NCBI GenBank assembly: GCA_019873735.1
Contig: JAIOAQ010000013.1
Coordinates: 1 to 64,000, forward strand
DNA from: Chloroflexota bacterium
GTDB lineage: Bacteria; Chloroflexota; Anaerolineae; Anaerolineales; Villigracilaceae
Reading direction: 5' to 3'
Length of the DNA stretch: 64,000 nucleotides
The notes beneath the pieces were generated by a model. It did no database searches. It worked only from the letters and a program-made list of their open reading frames with translations, and had not been told where the DNA came from. The translations under genes were made by a program, and so were the position numbers. This document shows, piece after piece, positions 10,262 to 18,555 of this stretch. Each line of letters begins with the position of its first letter. Within the stretch, counting starts at the first letter, position 1.

Positions 10262-11620
10262 CTACTTTGCTGGAACCGGTTTCGGGTCCATCTGATCGTA
10301 GATACCGACTGCCAGAAGAGACGGGTCGGCAGCGGCCTGTGCCGCCAACATCTGCGCCTGCCGGGCTAAGTTGGTAGCCTCGGCCAAGATGCGCAGGGCT
10401 TCTTCGGGGTTATGGAAACCCATAGAATTTTCGGCAGAGACGATGTCCCACATAAATTGGGCATGACGATACTTTGCCTGCGCCTGTGTCAGCAAATCCG
10501 GATTGGCATTGGGATTTGCCACCGCACCTTTGATGGCAGTAATAGCATCCACCAGCGCATCTTCGGTCTTAATCTTGGTCGCATAAACTTCATCCTGAAT
10601 GACCTTGACGCGCCCAATCACATATGTGACATCTGAATGACACTGCCCGCAGGCTTGCTCAGGACGCAAAAGAGGGCTGTGAACATCATGGCTGGAAAAC
10701 TTGGCCGCGCCATCGCGAACATAAGGCATGTGACAATCAGCACAAGAAACACCTGCTTTATAGTGCGTACTATCAGCAGTATAAAACTCATATTCAGGAT
10801 GTTGGGCCTTGAGCATGGGTATTCCAGCCTCAGGATATTCCCAATCCTTGAACTGAAGTTCGTCGTAATAAGCCAGCATATCCTCCACGCGAGTGCCGTT
10901 CTCCCATGGGAAAGTCAAATACTTGCCATCTCCCTTGAAATAATATTCCACATGGCAATTGGCGCAAACAACTGTGCGCATTTCCTGGCGCGTAAAAGTC
11001 GTCCAGTCTTTACCCTGTGCTTCGAGGGCCTCTTGCAACGCGGGGTTGGTGACAATAAGGCGCATGGTGCCAGTTTCGTGACAATTCGCGCATCCAATGG
11101 GCTGATCAATACGCTTCCCCAAGTCGCCAAAAAAGGTCTTATCATATTCGGCCATGCCCATCTCGGCCCACAGTGCCGGATTGTTGGAAGATTTACAGGA
11201 ATAACAAGTGCCGGGAGTGCGCTTAGGGCTTTCCCGATCTAAAACAAGCCGGCCGGTTGTATTCACATCCTGCAGGGCATTCATGTGGCCGCGGTCATCA
11301 TTGTAGTCTTTGCTAAAGGGGTAACCAGCAAATAAGATCACCTGGCGCGGGTCTCGCTCAAGATGCGAAAAGCCGCTGGAACCGCCATAGGCCGTATCGG
11401 CGCTATTTGTTTTGGTCTTTAAGAAAGTGGCATATTGATTGGGAAAGTTAATGCCCCACTTGGACGAATCGGGCTCTAGCGGAGCAATCTCAACCAGAGG
11501 TTGAAAGCCACGTTCTTGCGGCGGTTGATTTTTCAGAAAGAGTAGTACACCAGCCAGGCCAACCGCAAGAATGACAATGATGCCAGTCAAAATTAAGATC
11601 GTGTATTTTTTCATCGCCAT
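10262..11620 (-). CDS. nrfA: Ammonia-forming cytochrome c nitrite reductase, catalytic subunit
   Basis: This pentahaem enzyme reduces nitrite to ammonium with six electrons outside the cytoplasm. The N-terminus is a signal or anchor helix (ILILTGIIVILAVGLAGVLL). The catalytic haem site is CYSCK (residues 139-143), with lysine instead of histidine as in NrfA. Four normal sites follow, CANCH, CANCH, CADCH and CGQCH. Length 452 residues fits the family. It lies 38 bases downstream of nrfH and shares its promoter. AAGGAAAG precedes the first ATG; a second ATG two codons later is possible. Confidence 0.96.
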   Translation of the reverse strand: MAMKKYTILILTGIIVILAVGLAGVLLFLKNQPPQERGFQPLVEIAPLEPDSSKWGINFPNQYATFLKTKTNSADTAYGGSSGFSHLERDPRQVILFAGYPFSKDYNDDRGHMNALQDVNTTGRLVLDRESPKRTPGTCYSCKSSNNPALWAEMGMAEYDKTFFGDLGKRIDQPIGCANCHETGTMRLIVTNPALQEALEAQGKDWTTFTRQEMRTVVCANCHVEYYFKGDGKYLTFPWENGTRVEDMLAYYDELQFKDWEYPEAGIPMLKAQHPEYEFYTADSTHYKAGVSCADCHMPYVRDGAAKFSSHDVHSPLLRPEQACGQCHSDVTYVIGRVKVIQDEVYATKIKTEDALVDAITAIKGAVANPNANPDLLTQAQAKYRHAQFMWDIVSAENSMGFHNPEEALRILAEATNLARQAQMLAAQAAADPSLLAVGIYDQMDPKPVPAK

Positions 11621-11658
11621 CTTTCCTTTTACTGGATACTTACTGTGCCAATTTCGGG

Positions 11659-12138
11659 CTATGGGTAAATATGTATATCCTGATAAGGGTACACCGATGT
11701 TCCCCGGCCATCATGTCCGGCGTTTCGATGACAATCCCAGCAATACCGGTCAAAGGGCTGGGTGCCTGTCATAATATCTTCCACTGTGTCCGCGTGACAG
11801 CGAATACAATTTTCCTGTACCACATCAAGCGACGAGTCGCGTGCCTGAATAGCATCAGGGATTTTGCCCAACAGAAAAGCCGAAACATGGTGATAGCCCG
11901 ATTCGGCTTTGACAATATATTTGGGAAGAAGAGCATGCGGTGTATGACAGTCGGTGCATGTGGCAGCCAAACGGTGCCCGCCATGGAACCAACCTTCGTA
12001 AACAGAGTCCATCACATGGCAGTTGTTGCAGGCAGCCGGATCACTGCCTAAATAGGCAGTAAAATCAGTGGCATACATTCCAACCACCAATACGACAACA
12101 AGGGCTACAATACTAATGATGAGGGGCACTCTGGACAT
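11659..12138 (-). CDS. nrfH: Cytochrome c nitrite reductase small subunit, quinol dehydrogenase
   Basis: This NapC/NirT-type tetrahaem protein of 159 residues has one N-terminal membrane helix (IISIVALVVVLVVGMYA). Four haem sites are present: CNNCH, CTDCH, CIRCH and CWDCH. It takes electrons from menaquinol and passes them to NrfA. It is the first gene of nrfHA. The promoter region carries a TATAAT at 12155-12160 and a CRP-type palindrome at 12181-12198. No strong Shine-Dalgarno is seen (AGAGCG only). Confidence 0.95.
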   Translation of the reverse strand: MSRVPLIISIVALVVVLVVGMYATDFTAYLGSDPAACNNCHVMDSVYEGWFHGGHRLAATCTDCHTPHALLPKYIVKAESGYHHVSAFLLGKIPDAIQARDSSLDVVQENCIRCHADTVEDIMTGTQPFDRYCWDCHRNAGHDGRGTSVYPYQDIHIYP

Positions 12139-12154
12139 TTTACGCTCTTTGATG

Positions 12155-12198
12155 ATTATAACCCTTAATGTCAGAAATGTTTGTGATTTAAGTCACAA
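12155..12198 (-). promoter_or_regulatory. nrfHA promoter with CRP/FNR-type operator
   Basis: On the minus strand, TTGTGACTTAAATCACAA (12181-12198) is a near-perfect palindrome with TGTGA-N6-TCACA arms. Its centre lies 28 bases upstream of the TATAAT (12155-12160), so about -40.5 from the expected start. That is the class II activator position of CRP/FNR proteins. No good -35 box is needed or seen. The leader before the nrfH ATG is about 10 bases. Confidence 0.75.
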
Positions 12199-12259
12199 CA
12201 CGGCGCTCATTGCCCCCATTGTCGTTTGAGCCACTAAACTGCGAGAAAACAGTAAAAGT

Positions 12260-14821
12260 CTAGACCACCCTGACCACCGATCCGCTTTCGGTTTTCTCAA
12301 CCTCAATGCGGGTTGGGAAGGCATCTTTCAATTCGTCCAGGTGGGTAATGACCAGGATTTTGGCGAAATCCCCCCGCACGGTGTTGATGGCTTCAATCAG
12401 GCGCTGGCGGCCCTGGGCATCCTGTGAACCAAAGCCTTCGTCAATCACCAGCGTTTGCAAACGAGCCCCTTTACGTCCTGCCAGCAACTCAGAAAGCGCC
12501 AGCCGAACCGCGAAATTGACCCGAAAGGCCTCGCCGCCAGAAAACAACTCATAATCCCGCATCCCGGCGCCATCACTAATCTGGATCTCAAGGGTTTCCT
12601 TCAGATCGCTGCGTTTCTTATCCTTGTAACTGGCCTGGGTGACAAAACGCACGCTCATCGTCCCATTGGAAAGGCGGTCAAGCAGGTCGTTGGCTTTTTC
12701 TTCGATCTGCGGCAAAGCCTGTTCAATCAGAAGCGCCGGCACGCCATCTTTGCCAAAAGCGCGTTCGAGCATCCTGTACTGACCAATCTTCTGCCGCAAT
12801 TCCCCGGCCTGGCTTTCCAGCACCGCCTTACGCTGACGCAGTGTATCCAGCACTTCCACCTGCTGGCGTGCCGCCCCCACCTCCTGGTTGAGGCGGTTTT
12901 CCAGTTCCTGCAGAGCAAACAGTTGCTGCTCGGCCGCTTCCACATCTGGTGCCTGCGCCTCAGCCTGTTTCAAGGCTTCAAGAGCCTGGTTATAGTCCGC
13001 GCCCTCTTTTTCAATCTCAGCACGCAGGGCCTCGATTTGTGACTGAAGCGCGGCAATCTCGCGCTCCAGCGGGACCGCAGCCGCCCGCGCCGATTCTAAG
13101 GCCCGGAAATCCTCCTCGGCGGCTCGTCCCTGAACTTCGGCCTGGCGCGCGGCTTCGTGAGCCGCGGCGTTGTACCCAAGCGTTTGCAACTGCGCCTCAA
13201 TCTCAGCCAATTGCCGTCGCGCTTCCGGCGCAAACGCTTGGCTCTCTAACAGGCGCACCACTTCGGCCAGCCGCGGTGAGCCATTCTTCTCCCACGCAGC
13301 AGCAGCCTTTTGCAGGCTTTCCAACCGCTCGGTGAGCTGGGTCACGGCCGTAAAAGCAGACTGGCGCTCTCGCTCGGCATTAGAAAACTGACCCAGCCGC
13401 GCGGTGAAATCGGTCAAAGACTGCTCAAGCGTTTCCTTTTCGGCTTTGTTCGCGCGGAAACGGTCCCCTTTGGCTTTGCCTTCGGCCTGCAACTGTTCTA
13501 AAGTGGAGCGGCGGTGTTCCTCGCTGAGCGGCTGACGGCACAAGGGACAGGATACGCCTTCGGCCTGTTCGAGGCTGTCTATGCGCGTTTTCAGTTCGTC
13601 CATCTGCGCTTTGAGTTCGCGATTCTCGGCATCCAGTTTTGCCAGGCGTTCACGCGCCTCCGCAGCCTGTTGCTCAATCTCGCCGCGTTCGGCCAGTTGA
13701 CGTTCAGCCCTGGCCAGGTCCTGCTGTGCCGCTTCCAGTTGCGCCTGAAGTTCGCGGCAGGCAAGCGCATCACGCTCGATCTGTGCCGCTTCTTCAGAGA
13801 GCATCAGGCGTTCCTGCTCCAGCCGTGCCCTTTCAGCCGCAATCTGTTCCAGCAATGGCCGGCGCTGGCCTTCCTGGTCACGGAAGCGGGCAGCGATCTC
13901 TTCCCAGCGTTCCAGTGTGTTGCGCGCCTCCTGCCAGGACTGATGCGCCGCCAGAATCTGTTCCGCGCGCTGCAACAATTCAGCCGTGTGCTGATATTCG
14001 GCTTTTCGCTCTTCCAGGCGGTTTTCTAACTCGGAGCGGTTTTGCTCCAGCCGATCCAGGCGCGCGGCCATCGCATCGGCTGTTTTGCGTTGTTCGGCCA
14101 GCGCAATGGCTGCGCGGCGCAGAGCATCCAGCGTCGATTCGGCCATTTTGCGCTCGCCTGTCACCTGGTTCAGCCGGGAAACGAGTTCAGATAAGCGCGC
14201 CCGCCGCGCCGGCTCTTCGGCAAGTTCGGCCTGGATTTCGGACAGCCGGCCTTCGGTCTCTTCCAATTCGCGCTCAATTTCCTTGCGGCGGTCGGCTGCG
14301 CGTTGGCGGTAAACTTCCCATACTTCTAAGCCTAGCACGCTGCTCAGCACTTCCTTGCGCTTACTGGCGCTCTGCTGGGCAAACTGGTCAGCCTTACCTT
14401 GCAGGAAAAAGGAGGCGTTGACAAAAGTCTCATAGTCCAGCCGCAAGACGTTTTCGATGCGTGCCTGCGTCTCGCGGGTGGTGTGTTCGGTCAGGGAACG
14501 CCAGGCCTGAGAGGCAGAATCTTGAACATGGAACTCAAGCAGGGTGCTTTTGCCACGCGGCAGGGAACGCTGAACGCGATAGACCACATCTTCATAAGCA
14601 AAGGTAAGCGCCACCTCAGCCGCCTGCGATTGGGCATTGATGAGGCCCTCGCCGCTCTGGCGCGCCTGACCAAAAAGCGCCCAGGTGATGGCGTCTAACA
14701 GAGAAGACTTCCCGGCTCCGTTTGAGCCGGAAATGCAGGCCAGATCAAAAGTTGTGAAATCAAGTTCCACCGGTTGGCGGTAAGAGAGAAAACCGGAGAG
14801 GCGCAAGGAAATGGGAATCAT
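12260..14821 (-). CDS. sbcC: SbcC/Rad50-type exonuclease ATPase
   Basis: This SMC-like ATPase of 853 residues is the partner of SbcD/Mre11 in double-strand end processing. The Walker A motif is GSNGAGKSSLLDAITW near residues 33-48. Long heptad-rich coiled coils flank a zinc hook, SCPLCRQPL, near residue 425. The C-terminal lobe has the ABC signature (ELFSGGEAFRVNFA) and Walker B (LQTLVIDEGFGSQD). No sbcD is adjacent in the window, which is unusual since the two are often paired. MgtC-like and LOG genes precede it with 6-base gaps, so the three are probably co-transcribed. Confidence 0.93.
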   Translation of the reverse strand: MIPISLRLSGFLSYRQPVELDFTTFDLACISGSNGAGKSSLLDAITWALFGQARQSGEGLINAQSQAAEVALTFAYEDVVYRVQRSLPRGKSTLLEFHVQDSASQAWRSLTEHTTRETQARIENVLRLDYETFVNASFFLQGKADQFAQQSASKRKEVLSSVLGLEVWEVYRQRAADRRKEIERELEETEGRLSEIQAELAEEPARRARLSELVSRLNQVTGERKMAESTLDALRRAAIALAEQRKTADAMAARLDRLEQNRSELENRLEERKAEYQHTAELLQRAEQILAAHQSWQEARNTLERWEEIAARFRDQEGQRRPLLEQIAAERARLEQERLMLSEEAAQIERDALACRELQAQLEAAQQDLARAERQLAERGEIEQQAAEARERLAKLDAENRELKAQMDELKTRIDSLEQAEGVSCPLCRQPLSEEHRRSTLEQLQAEGKAKGDRFRANKAEKETLEQSLTDFTARLGQFSNAERERQSAFTAVTQLTERLESLQKAAAAWEKNGSPRLAEVVRLLESQAFAPEARRQLAEIEAQLQTLGYNAAAHEAARQAEVQGRAAEEDFRALESARAAAVPLEREIAALQSQIEALRAEIEKEGADYNQALEALKQAEAQAPDVEAAEQQLFALQELENRLNQEVGAARQQVEVLDTLRQRKAVLESQAGELRQKIGQYRMLERAFGKDGVPALLIEQALPQIEEKANDLLDRLSNGTMSVRFVTQASYKDKKRSDLKETLEIQISDGAGMRDYELFSGGEAFRVNFAVRLALSELLAGRKGARLQTLVIDEGFGSQDAQGRQRLIEAINTVRGDFAKILVITHLDELKDAFPTRIEVEKTESGSVVRVV

Positions 14822-14827
14822 GGCAGC

Positions 14828-15463
14828 CTAAAAACTGAATTCCTTAATATCCGGATCGCGGGTAAATTTTTCAACCAGGCAGGCATGCCCGGCAGGTGTA
14901 CCACGCACGTGCCAGATGGAAGTTATCGCCATATCCGATTTGATCTGCTTGCGGCTTTGGATGCGCAAACCGCACTCGCGAAAGGCAGACTCGAGTTGGG
15001 CAACCTTCTCTCCACTGGGCGGGCAAACGATATGATAGGTATATTCTCCACGTCGACGGTCCACCCAGGCATCAAAGTAGGGGAAAAACCATAAAACCAC
15101 CAGGCCAATCAATACGACCAAACCGGCCAAGAGGTATTCGCCACCGCCCAGGGCCATCCCAACTGCAGAGGTCAGCCAGATCGCTGCAGCAGTGGTCAGG
15201 CCGGTAATACGGCCCTCTTCGCGCAGGATGGCGCCGGCCCCTAAAAAGCCTACGCCGGTGACGATGTTGGCCGCAATGCGTGCCGCGTCCTTGTTGCCGG
15301 GCAACTTAAGAGAAAGAAGGGTAAAGAGGGTCGAACCTAAAGAAATGAAAATCAGGGTGCGAAAACCGGCAGCCTTGTCACGGAACTCGCGCTCAACCCC
15401 AATCAGGCCGCCGGCCAGTAAGGCCAGCAAGATCTTGAGCAAATCTTCAGGGATGAGGGTCAT
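14828..15463 (-). CDS. MgtC/SapB-family membrane protein
   Basis: This protein of 211 residues has an N-terminal block of about four helices carrying the family pattern GGLIGVEREFRDKAAGFRT. GVGFLGAGAIL and GLTTAAAIWLTSAVGMALG follow. The soluble C-terminal part (about 150-211) is ACT-like. MgtC homologues modulate F-type ATPase or magnesium adaptation; here the role is unknown. It sits in a tight run with the LOG gene and sbcC. Confidence 0.9.
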   Translation of the reverse strand: MTLIPEDLLKILLALLAGGLIGVEREFRDKAAGFRTLIFISLGSTLFTLLSLKLPGNKDAARIAANIVTGVGFLGAGAILREEGRITGLTTAAAIWLTSAVGMALGGGEYLLAGLVVLIGLVVLWFFPYFDAWVDRRRGEYTYHIVCPPSGEKVAQLESAFRECGLRIQSRKQIKSDMAITSIWHVRGTPAGHACLVEKFTRDPDIKEFSF

Positions 15464-15469
15464 CGTCTC

Positions 15470-16051
15470 TTAAGCCTCCCGCATCCAACGCCGGACAGCC
15501 TCGGCCGGATAGTGATGATTTTGCATTTGCTCCAGCAATTTTTCGGGCGTATCGGCGCAGGCCAGGGCGCGGCGGTGCTCTGGAAAGAGAAACTTTTCCT
15601 GCACAGCACGGTCGAGCATCGCCAAAAGGGGGTCGTAATATCCCTTGACATTGAGCAAGCCCACCGGCTTGGTATGCAAACCGATTTGCGCCCAGGTCAA
15701 GGTCTCAAAAAGTTCATCCAGGGTGCCATAGCCGCCGGGCAGGGCAATAAAGCCGTCGGCAAGTTCATACATGCGCGCCTTGCGCTGATGGATGAGGGGC
15801 ACCACTTCGAGGCGTGTCAGGCCGGGATGCGCCAGAGCGGGGGTGTTCATGCTTTCGGTGATCACCCCGATGACCTGGCCGCCGGCTTCCAGCGCTCCGT
15901 CGGCCAGGGCACCCATCAGGCCGGTACAGCCGCCGCCATAAACCAGGTTCAGGCCAGAACGGGCCAGGAAAAGGCCCATTTGACGCGCGGCAGCCAAAAA
16001 GTCCGGATGGGAACCGTCTGCAGAGCCGCAATATACACAAATGGATTTCAT
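15470..16051 (-). CDS. LOG family protein (TIGR00730; Rossmann nucleotide hydrolase)
   Basis: This protein of 193 residues has VYGGGCTGLMGALAD and the signature PGGYGTLDELFETLTW of the family once called lysine decarboxylases. Members cleave nucleoside 5'-monophosphates (cytokinin riboside phosphoribohydrolase activity). It is the first gene of a minus-strand run with mgtC-like and sbcC. The divergent DnaJ-like gene starts 130 bases away. Confidence 0.92.
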   Translation of the reverse strand: MKSICVYCGSADGSHPDFLAAARQMGLFLARSGLNLVYGGGCTGLMGALADGALEAGGQVIGVITESMNTPALAHPGLTRLEVVPLIHQRKARMYELADGFIALPGGYGTLDELFETLTWAQIGLHTKPVGLLNVKGYYDPLLAMLDRAVQEKFLFPEHRRALACADTPEKLLEQMQNHHYPAEAVRRWMREA

Positions 16052-16144
16052 CGTCCACCTGATAGGAATGAGATTCCTTGTGAGTATACCGGAAAATGGC
16101 CGGGCTGTGCGAGTAAGAGTTATATTAAAGGTCTCGTTACGTGC

Positions 16145-16172
16145 TTGACTCTGTATGCCGAGTGTGCATAAT
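16145..16172 (+). promoter_or_regulatory. Promoter of the DnaJ-like gene, nearly leaderless
   Basis: TTGACT (16145-16150), a 16-base spacer and CATAAT (16167-16172) precede the ATG at 16183 by only 10 bases. The mRNA leader would therefore be about 3-4 bases, and no Shine-Dalgarno is visible. Confidence 0.6.
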
Positions 16173-16182
16173 GTAAGTACCT

Positions 16183-17082
16183 ATGGAATACAAAGATTAC
16201 TATCAGATTTTGGGTGTTAACCGTAATGCCAGTCAGGATGAAATTCGCAGTGCTTACCGCAAACTGGCCAAACAGTATCACCCGGACCGCAACCCCGGTG
16301 ACAAGGCTGCAGAGGAACGCTTCAAAGAAATTAATGAGGCCTATCAGGTACTAAGCGATAGCCAAAAACGCGCCCACTATGACCGTCTGGGCGACTCGTA
16401 TGCCCGCTGGCAAAGCAGCGGTCAGCCGGGGAATTTTGACTGGGAACAGTGGTTTACTCAGCCGGGAGGCGGGCGGGTAGTTTACGGCGAAGACCTGGAT
16501 GAGTTATTTGGCGGCGGTTTCTCAGATTTCTTCCGCAGCATCTTTGGCGGGTTGGGCGGTATGTCTGCCGCTTCATCCGGACGGGTAGGCCGCGCCCCGG
16601 CCTATGAGCAGCCGGTCAGCATCAGCCTGGAAGAGGCTTATCACGGCGCGACGCGCTTGCTGCAAACCGAGGGCCGCCGCGTGCAGGTGAAGATTCCCCC
16701 TGGGGCGCGAAGCGGCACAAAAGTGCGCGTGCCGGGAGCAGCCCCCGGTGGTGCAGACCTGTATCTGCGCATTTCGGTCAACGATGATCCGCGCTTTGAA
16801 CGCCGCAACAATGACCTGCACACTCAGGTGGCAGTGGATGTCTTTACTGCCATCCTGGGCGGTGAAGTGGAAGTGCCGACAATGACGGGCAAGGTCATGC
16901 TCACCATTCCTGCCGGCACGCAGCCAGAGCAGGTGTTCCGCATTGCCGGGCGCGGCATGCCGCATTTGCGTGCGCCGCAAGAACACGGTGACCTGTATGT
17001 GCGTGTCAAGGTGCATATTCCCAGGCAACTTTCGCCCCGTCAGCGCGAACTGCTAAAAGAAGCAGCACGCCTGAACGGATAA
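16183..17082 (+). CDS. DnaJ/CbpA-type co-chaperone
   Basis: This protein of 299 residues has a J domain at 1-70 with the HPD loop ([12 protein letters not shown]). A glycine-rich linker (about 85-135) and two C-terminal beta domains follow, containing [14 protein letters not shown] and [11 protein letters not shown]. The cysteine-rich zinc domain of DnaJ is absent, as in CbpA. It stimulates DnaK ATPase and binds unfolded clients. DnaK/GrpE are not in the window. The start is set by the J domain; the promoter is unusually close. Confidence 0.93.
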   Translation: MEYKDYYQILGVNRNASQDEIRSAYRKLAKQYHPDRNPGDKAAEERFKEINEAYQVLSDSQKRAHYDRLGDSYARWQSSGQPGNFDWEQWFTQPGGGRVVYGEDLDELFGGGFSDFFRSIFGGLGGMSAASSGRVGRAPAYEQPVSISLEEAYHGATRLLQTEGRRVQVKIPPGARSGTKVRVPGAAPGGADLYLRISVNDDPRFERRNNDLHTQVAVDVFTAILGGEVEVPTMTGKVMLTIPAGTQPEQVFRIAGRGMPHLRAPQEHGDLYVRVKVHIPRQLSPRQRELLKEAARLNG

Positions 17083-17173
17083 AGGCCTGCGGGGCCAGGG
17101 ACGTATCTGAAAGCCGGTCAACAGATCGGGCACGCCCCTAACAGATTCTTATAAGGTAATCAGGAGGTAGTCT

Positions 17174-18310
17174 ATGAAACGAGTGTGGATTGTCTTATCG
17201 GTGTTACTGCTCACCATCATCGCCTGCCGGTTCAATGTCCCCTCACCCCAGCCGACTCTGGCGGTTCCTACGCCGTCGGCGTCAGAGGGCGCCTTACCCG
17301 CGCCGGTGAGCCCCGAGCAGCAACAGGAAGCATTGGTCTCGCTGTACGAAAAAGTCATGCCCGGGGTCGTTTCGCTGCGGGTGATCACCGAAAGTGGAGG
17401 GAGTACCGGCTCGGGTTTTGTATACGATAAGCAAGGACATATTGTCACAAATTACCACGTTGTGCAGGGTACGAAAGAACTGGAGGTGGATTTCCCGTCC
17501 GGTTATAAGGCGTTTGGGACCGTCATTGGAACAGACCTGGACTCGGATCTGGCCGTGGTCCTGGTGGATGCGCCGGAAAGCGAGTTATACCCTCTGCAAC
17601 TGGGCGATGCGGAGAAACTCAAGGTTGGTCAAACCGTTGTAGCCATTGGCAATCCCTTTGGTTTAAGCGGCACCATGACGACCGGCATTGTCTCGGCTCT
17701 GGGCCGGACGCTGGAATCGGAACGCAGCGCCCCCGACGGTGGTTTCTTTACCGCGGGCGCGATCATCCAAACCGACGCGGCGATCAACCCCGGCAATTCT
17801 GGCGGCCCGCTCTTCAACTTAAAGGGAGAGGTCGTTGGCGTTAATCGCGCCATCCGCACGGCGAACTTTACGGGTGGAGGTGAACCGCTCAATTCGGGTA
17901 TTGGCTTCGCGATCTCCGTCAACATTGTCAAGCGGGTGGTGCCAGAACTGATTCGGACGGGTAAGTACGACTACCCATACGTTGGCATCTCCTCTCGCAG
18001 CGATTTGAGTTTGTTTGAAATTGAGGCTCTGAAACTGCCTCGTCAGACGGGGGCCTATATTGTCAGCGTTCAGCCAAACAGTCCGGCTGAGAAGGCAGGG
18101 CTGAGAGGCGGCAGCATTCAGACCAGTCTCCCCGGCGTGCTTGCCGGCGGCGATTTAATTGTGGCCGTAGATGGCCGTCCGATCCATGGTTTTGATGATT
18201 TCTTGAGTTATCTGATTATCAATAAGAGCCCAGGAGACACAATCGTGTTAACCATTGTACGCGATGGGCAGGAACAGGATGTGTCGCTCGTGCTGGGCAA
18301 ACGCCCGTGA
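17174..18310 (+). CDS. HtrA/DegP-like serine protease, lipoprotein
   Basis: This protein of 378 residues has a signal peptide ending in a lipobox (LLTIIAC), predicting a lipid-anchored extracytoplasmic protease. The trypsin-like domain shows the triad in IVTNYHVV (His), DLDSDLAVVLV (Asp) and NPGNSGGPLFN (Ser). One PDZ domain occupies about 275-375 (PNSPAEKAGLRGG, GGDLIVAVDG). It degrades or refolds damaged envelope proteins. AGGAGG lies 7 bases upstream of the ATG. It is next to the DnaJ-like gene, which fits a protein-quality role. Confidence 0.93.
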   Translation: MKRVWIVLSVLLLTIIACRFNVPSPQPTLAVPTPSASEGALPAPVSPEQQQEALVSLYEKVMPGVVSLRVITESGGSTGSGFVYDKQGHIVTNYHVVQGTKELEVDFPSGYKAFGTVIGTDLDSDLAVVLVDAPESELYPLQLGDAEKLKVGQTVVAIGNPFGLSGTMTTGIVSALGRTLESERSAPDGGFFTAGAIIQTDAAINPGNSGGPLFNLKGEVVGVNRAIRTANFTGGGEPLNSGIGFAISVNIVKRVVPELIRTGKYDYPYVGISSRSDLSLFEIEALKLPRQTGAYIVSVQPNSPAEKAGLRGGSIQTSLPGVLAGGDLIVAVDGRPIHGFDDFLSYLIINKSPGDTIVLTIVRDGQEQDVSLVLGKRP

Positions 18311-18345
18311 AAGCATTTCACCGGCAGGAAAATAAGCCAATCGAG

Positions 18346-18413
18346 GTAATTGCCTGCCCTTAACCCTCTGGCTTGGACATTGCGCCAAAACCTGCGGGAG
18401 GGCAGGCAGTTAC
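18346..18413 (+). repeat. Dispersed intergenic repeat, internally deleted copy
   Basis: This 68-base copy keeps the left end (GTAATTGCCTGCCCTTAACC) and the complete right end with core TTGGACATTGCGCCAAAACC, then CTGCGGG. It lacks the middle 45-50 bases. Its two ends can form a long stem. It lies between htrA and the aRF1-like gene. Confidence 0.85.
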
Positions 18414-18507
18414 CAATTGTGATTGTATTTGCAGCCATTTTGGCTAATAATAGTAACAGGAGGTAAAGCCGCAATCAGGCCCTGGCAGCCCAAGGATCCG
18501 ACTTCTG

Positions 18508-18543
18508 TTTTGGCTCGGGTGCTTTTGCCCGAGTCGGCCAAAA
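18508..18543 (+). promoter_or_regulatory. Leader hairpin touching the ribosome-binding site
   Basis: TTTTGG (18508-18513) pairs with CCAAAA (18538-18543), and CTCGGG (18514-18519) pairs with CCCGAG (18528-18533). The stem ends exactly at the GGAG ribosome-binding site at 18544-18547 of the aRF1-like gene. It could control access to that site; it has no T-run, so it is not a terminator. Confidence 0.45.
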
Positions 18544-18555
18544 GGAGACAAACCT

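Noticed and set aside
12260-14821. SbcC-LOG-MgtC run as a defence system
   Set aside because: All three are common housekeeping or stress families; there is no toxin, nuclease partner or mobile context.
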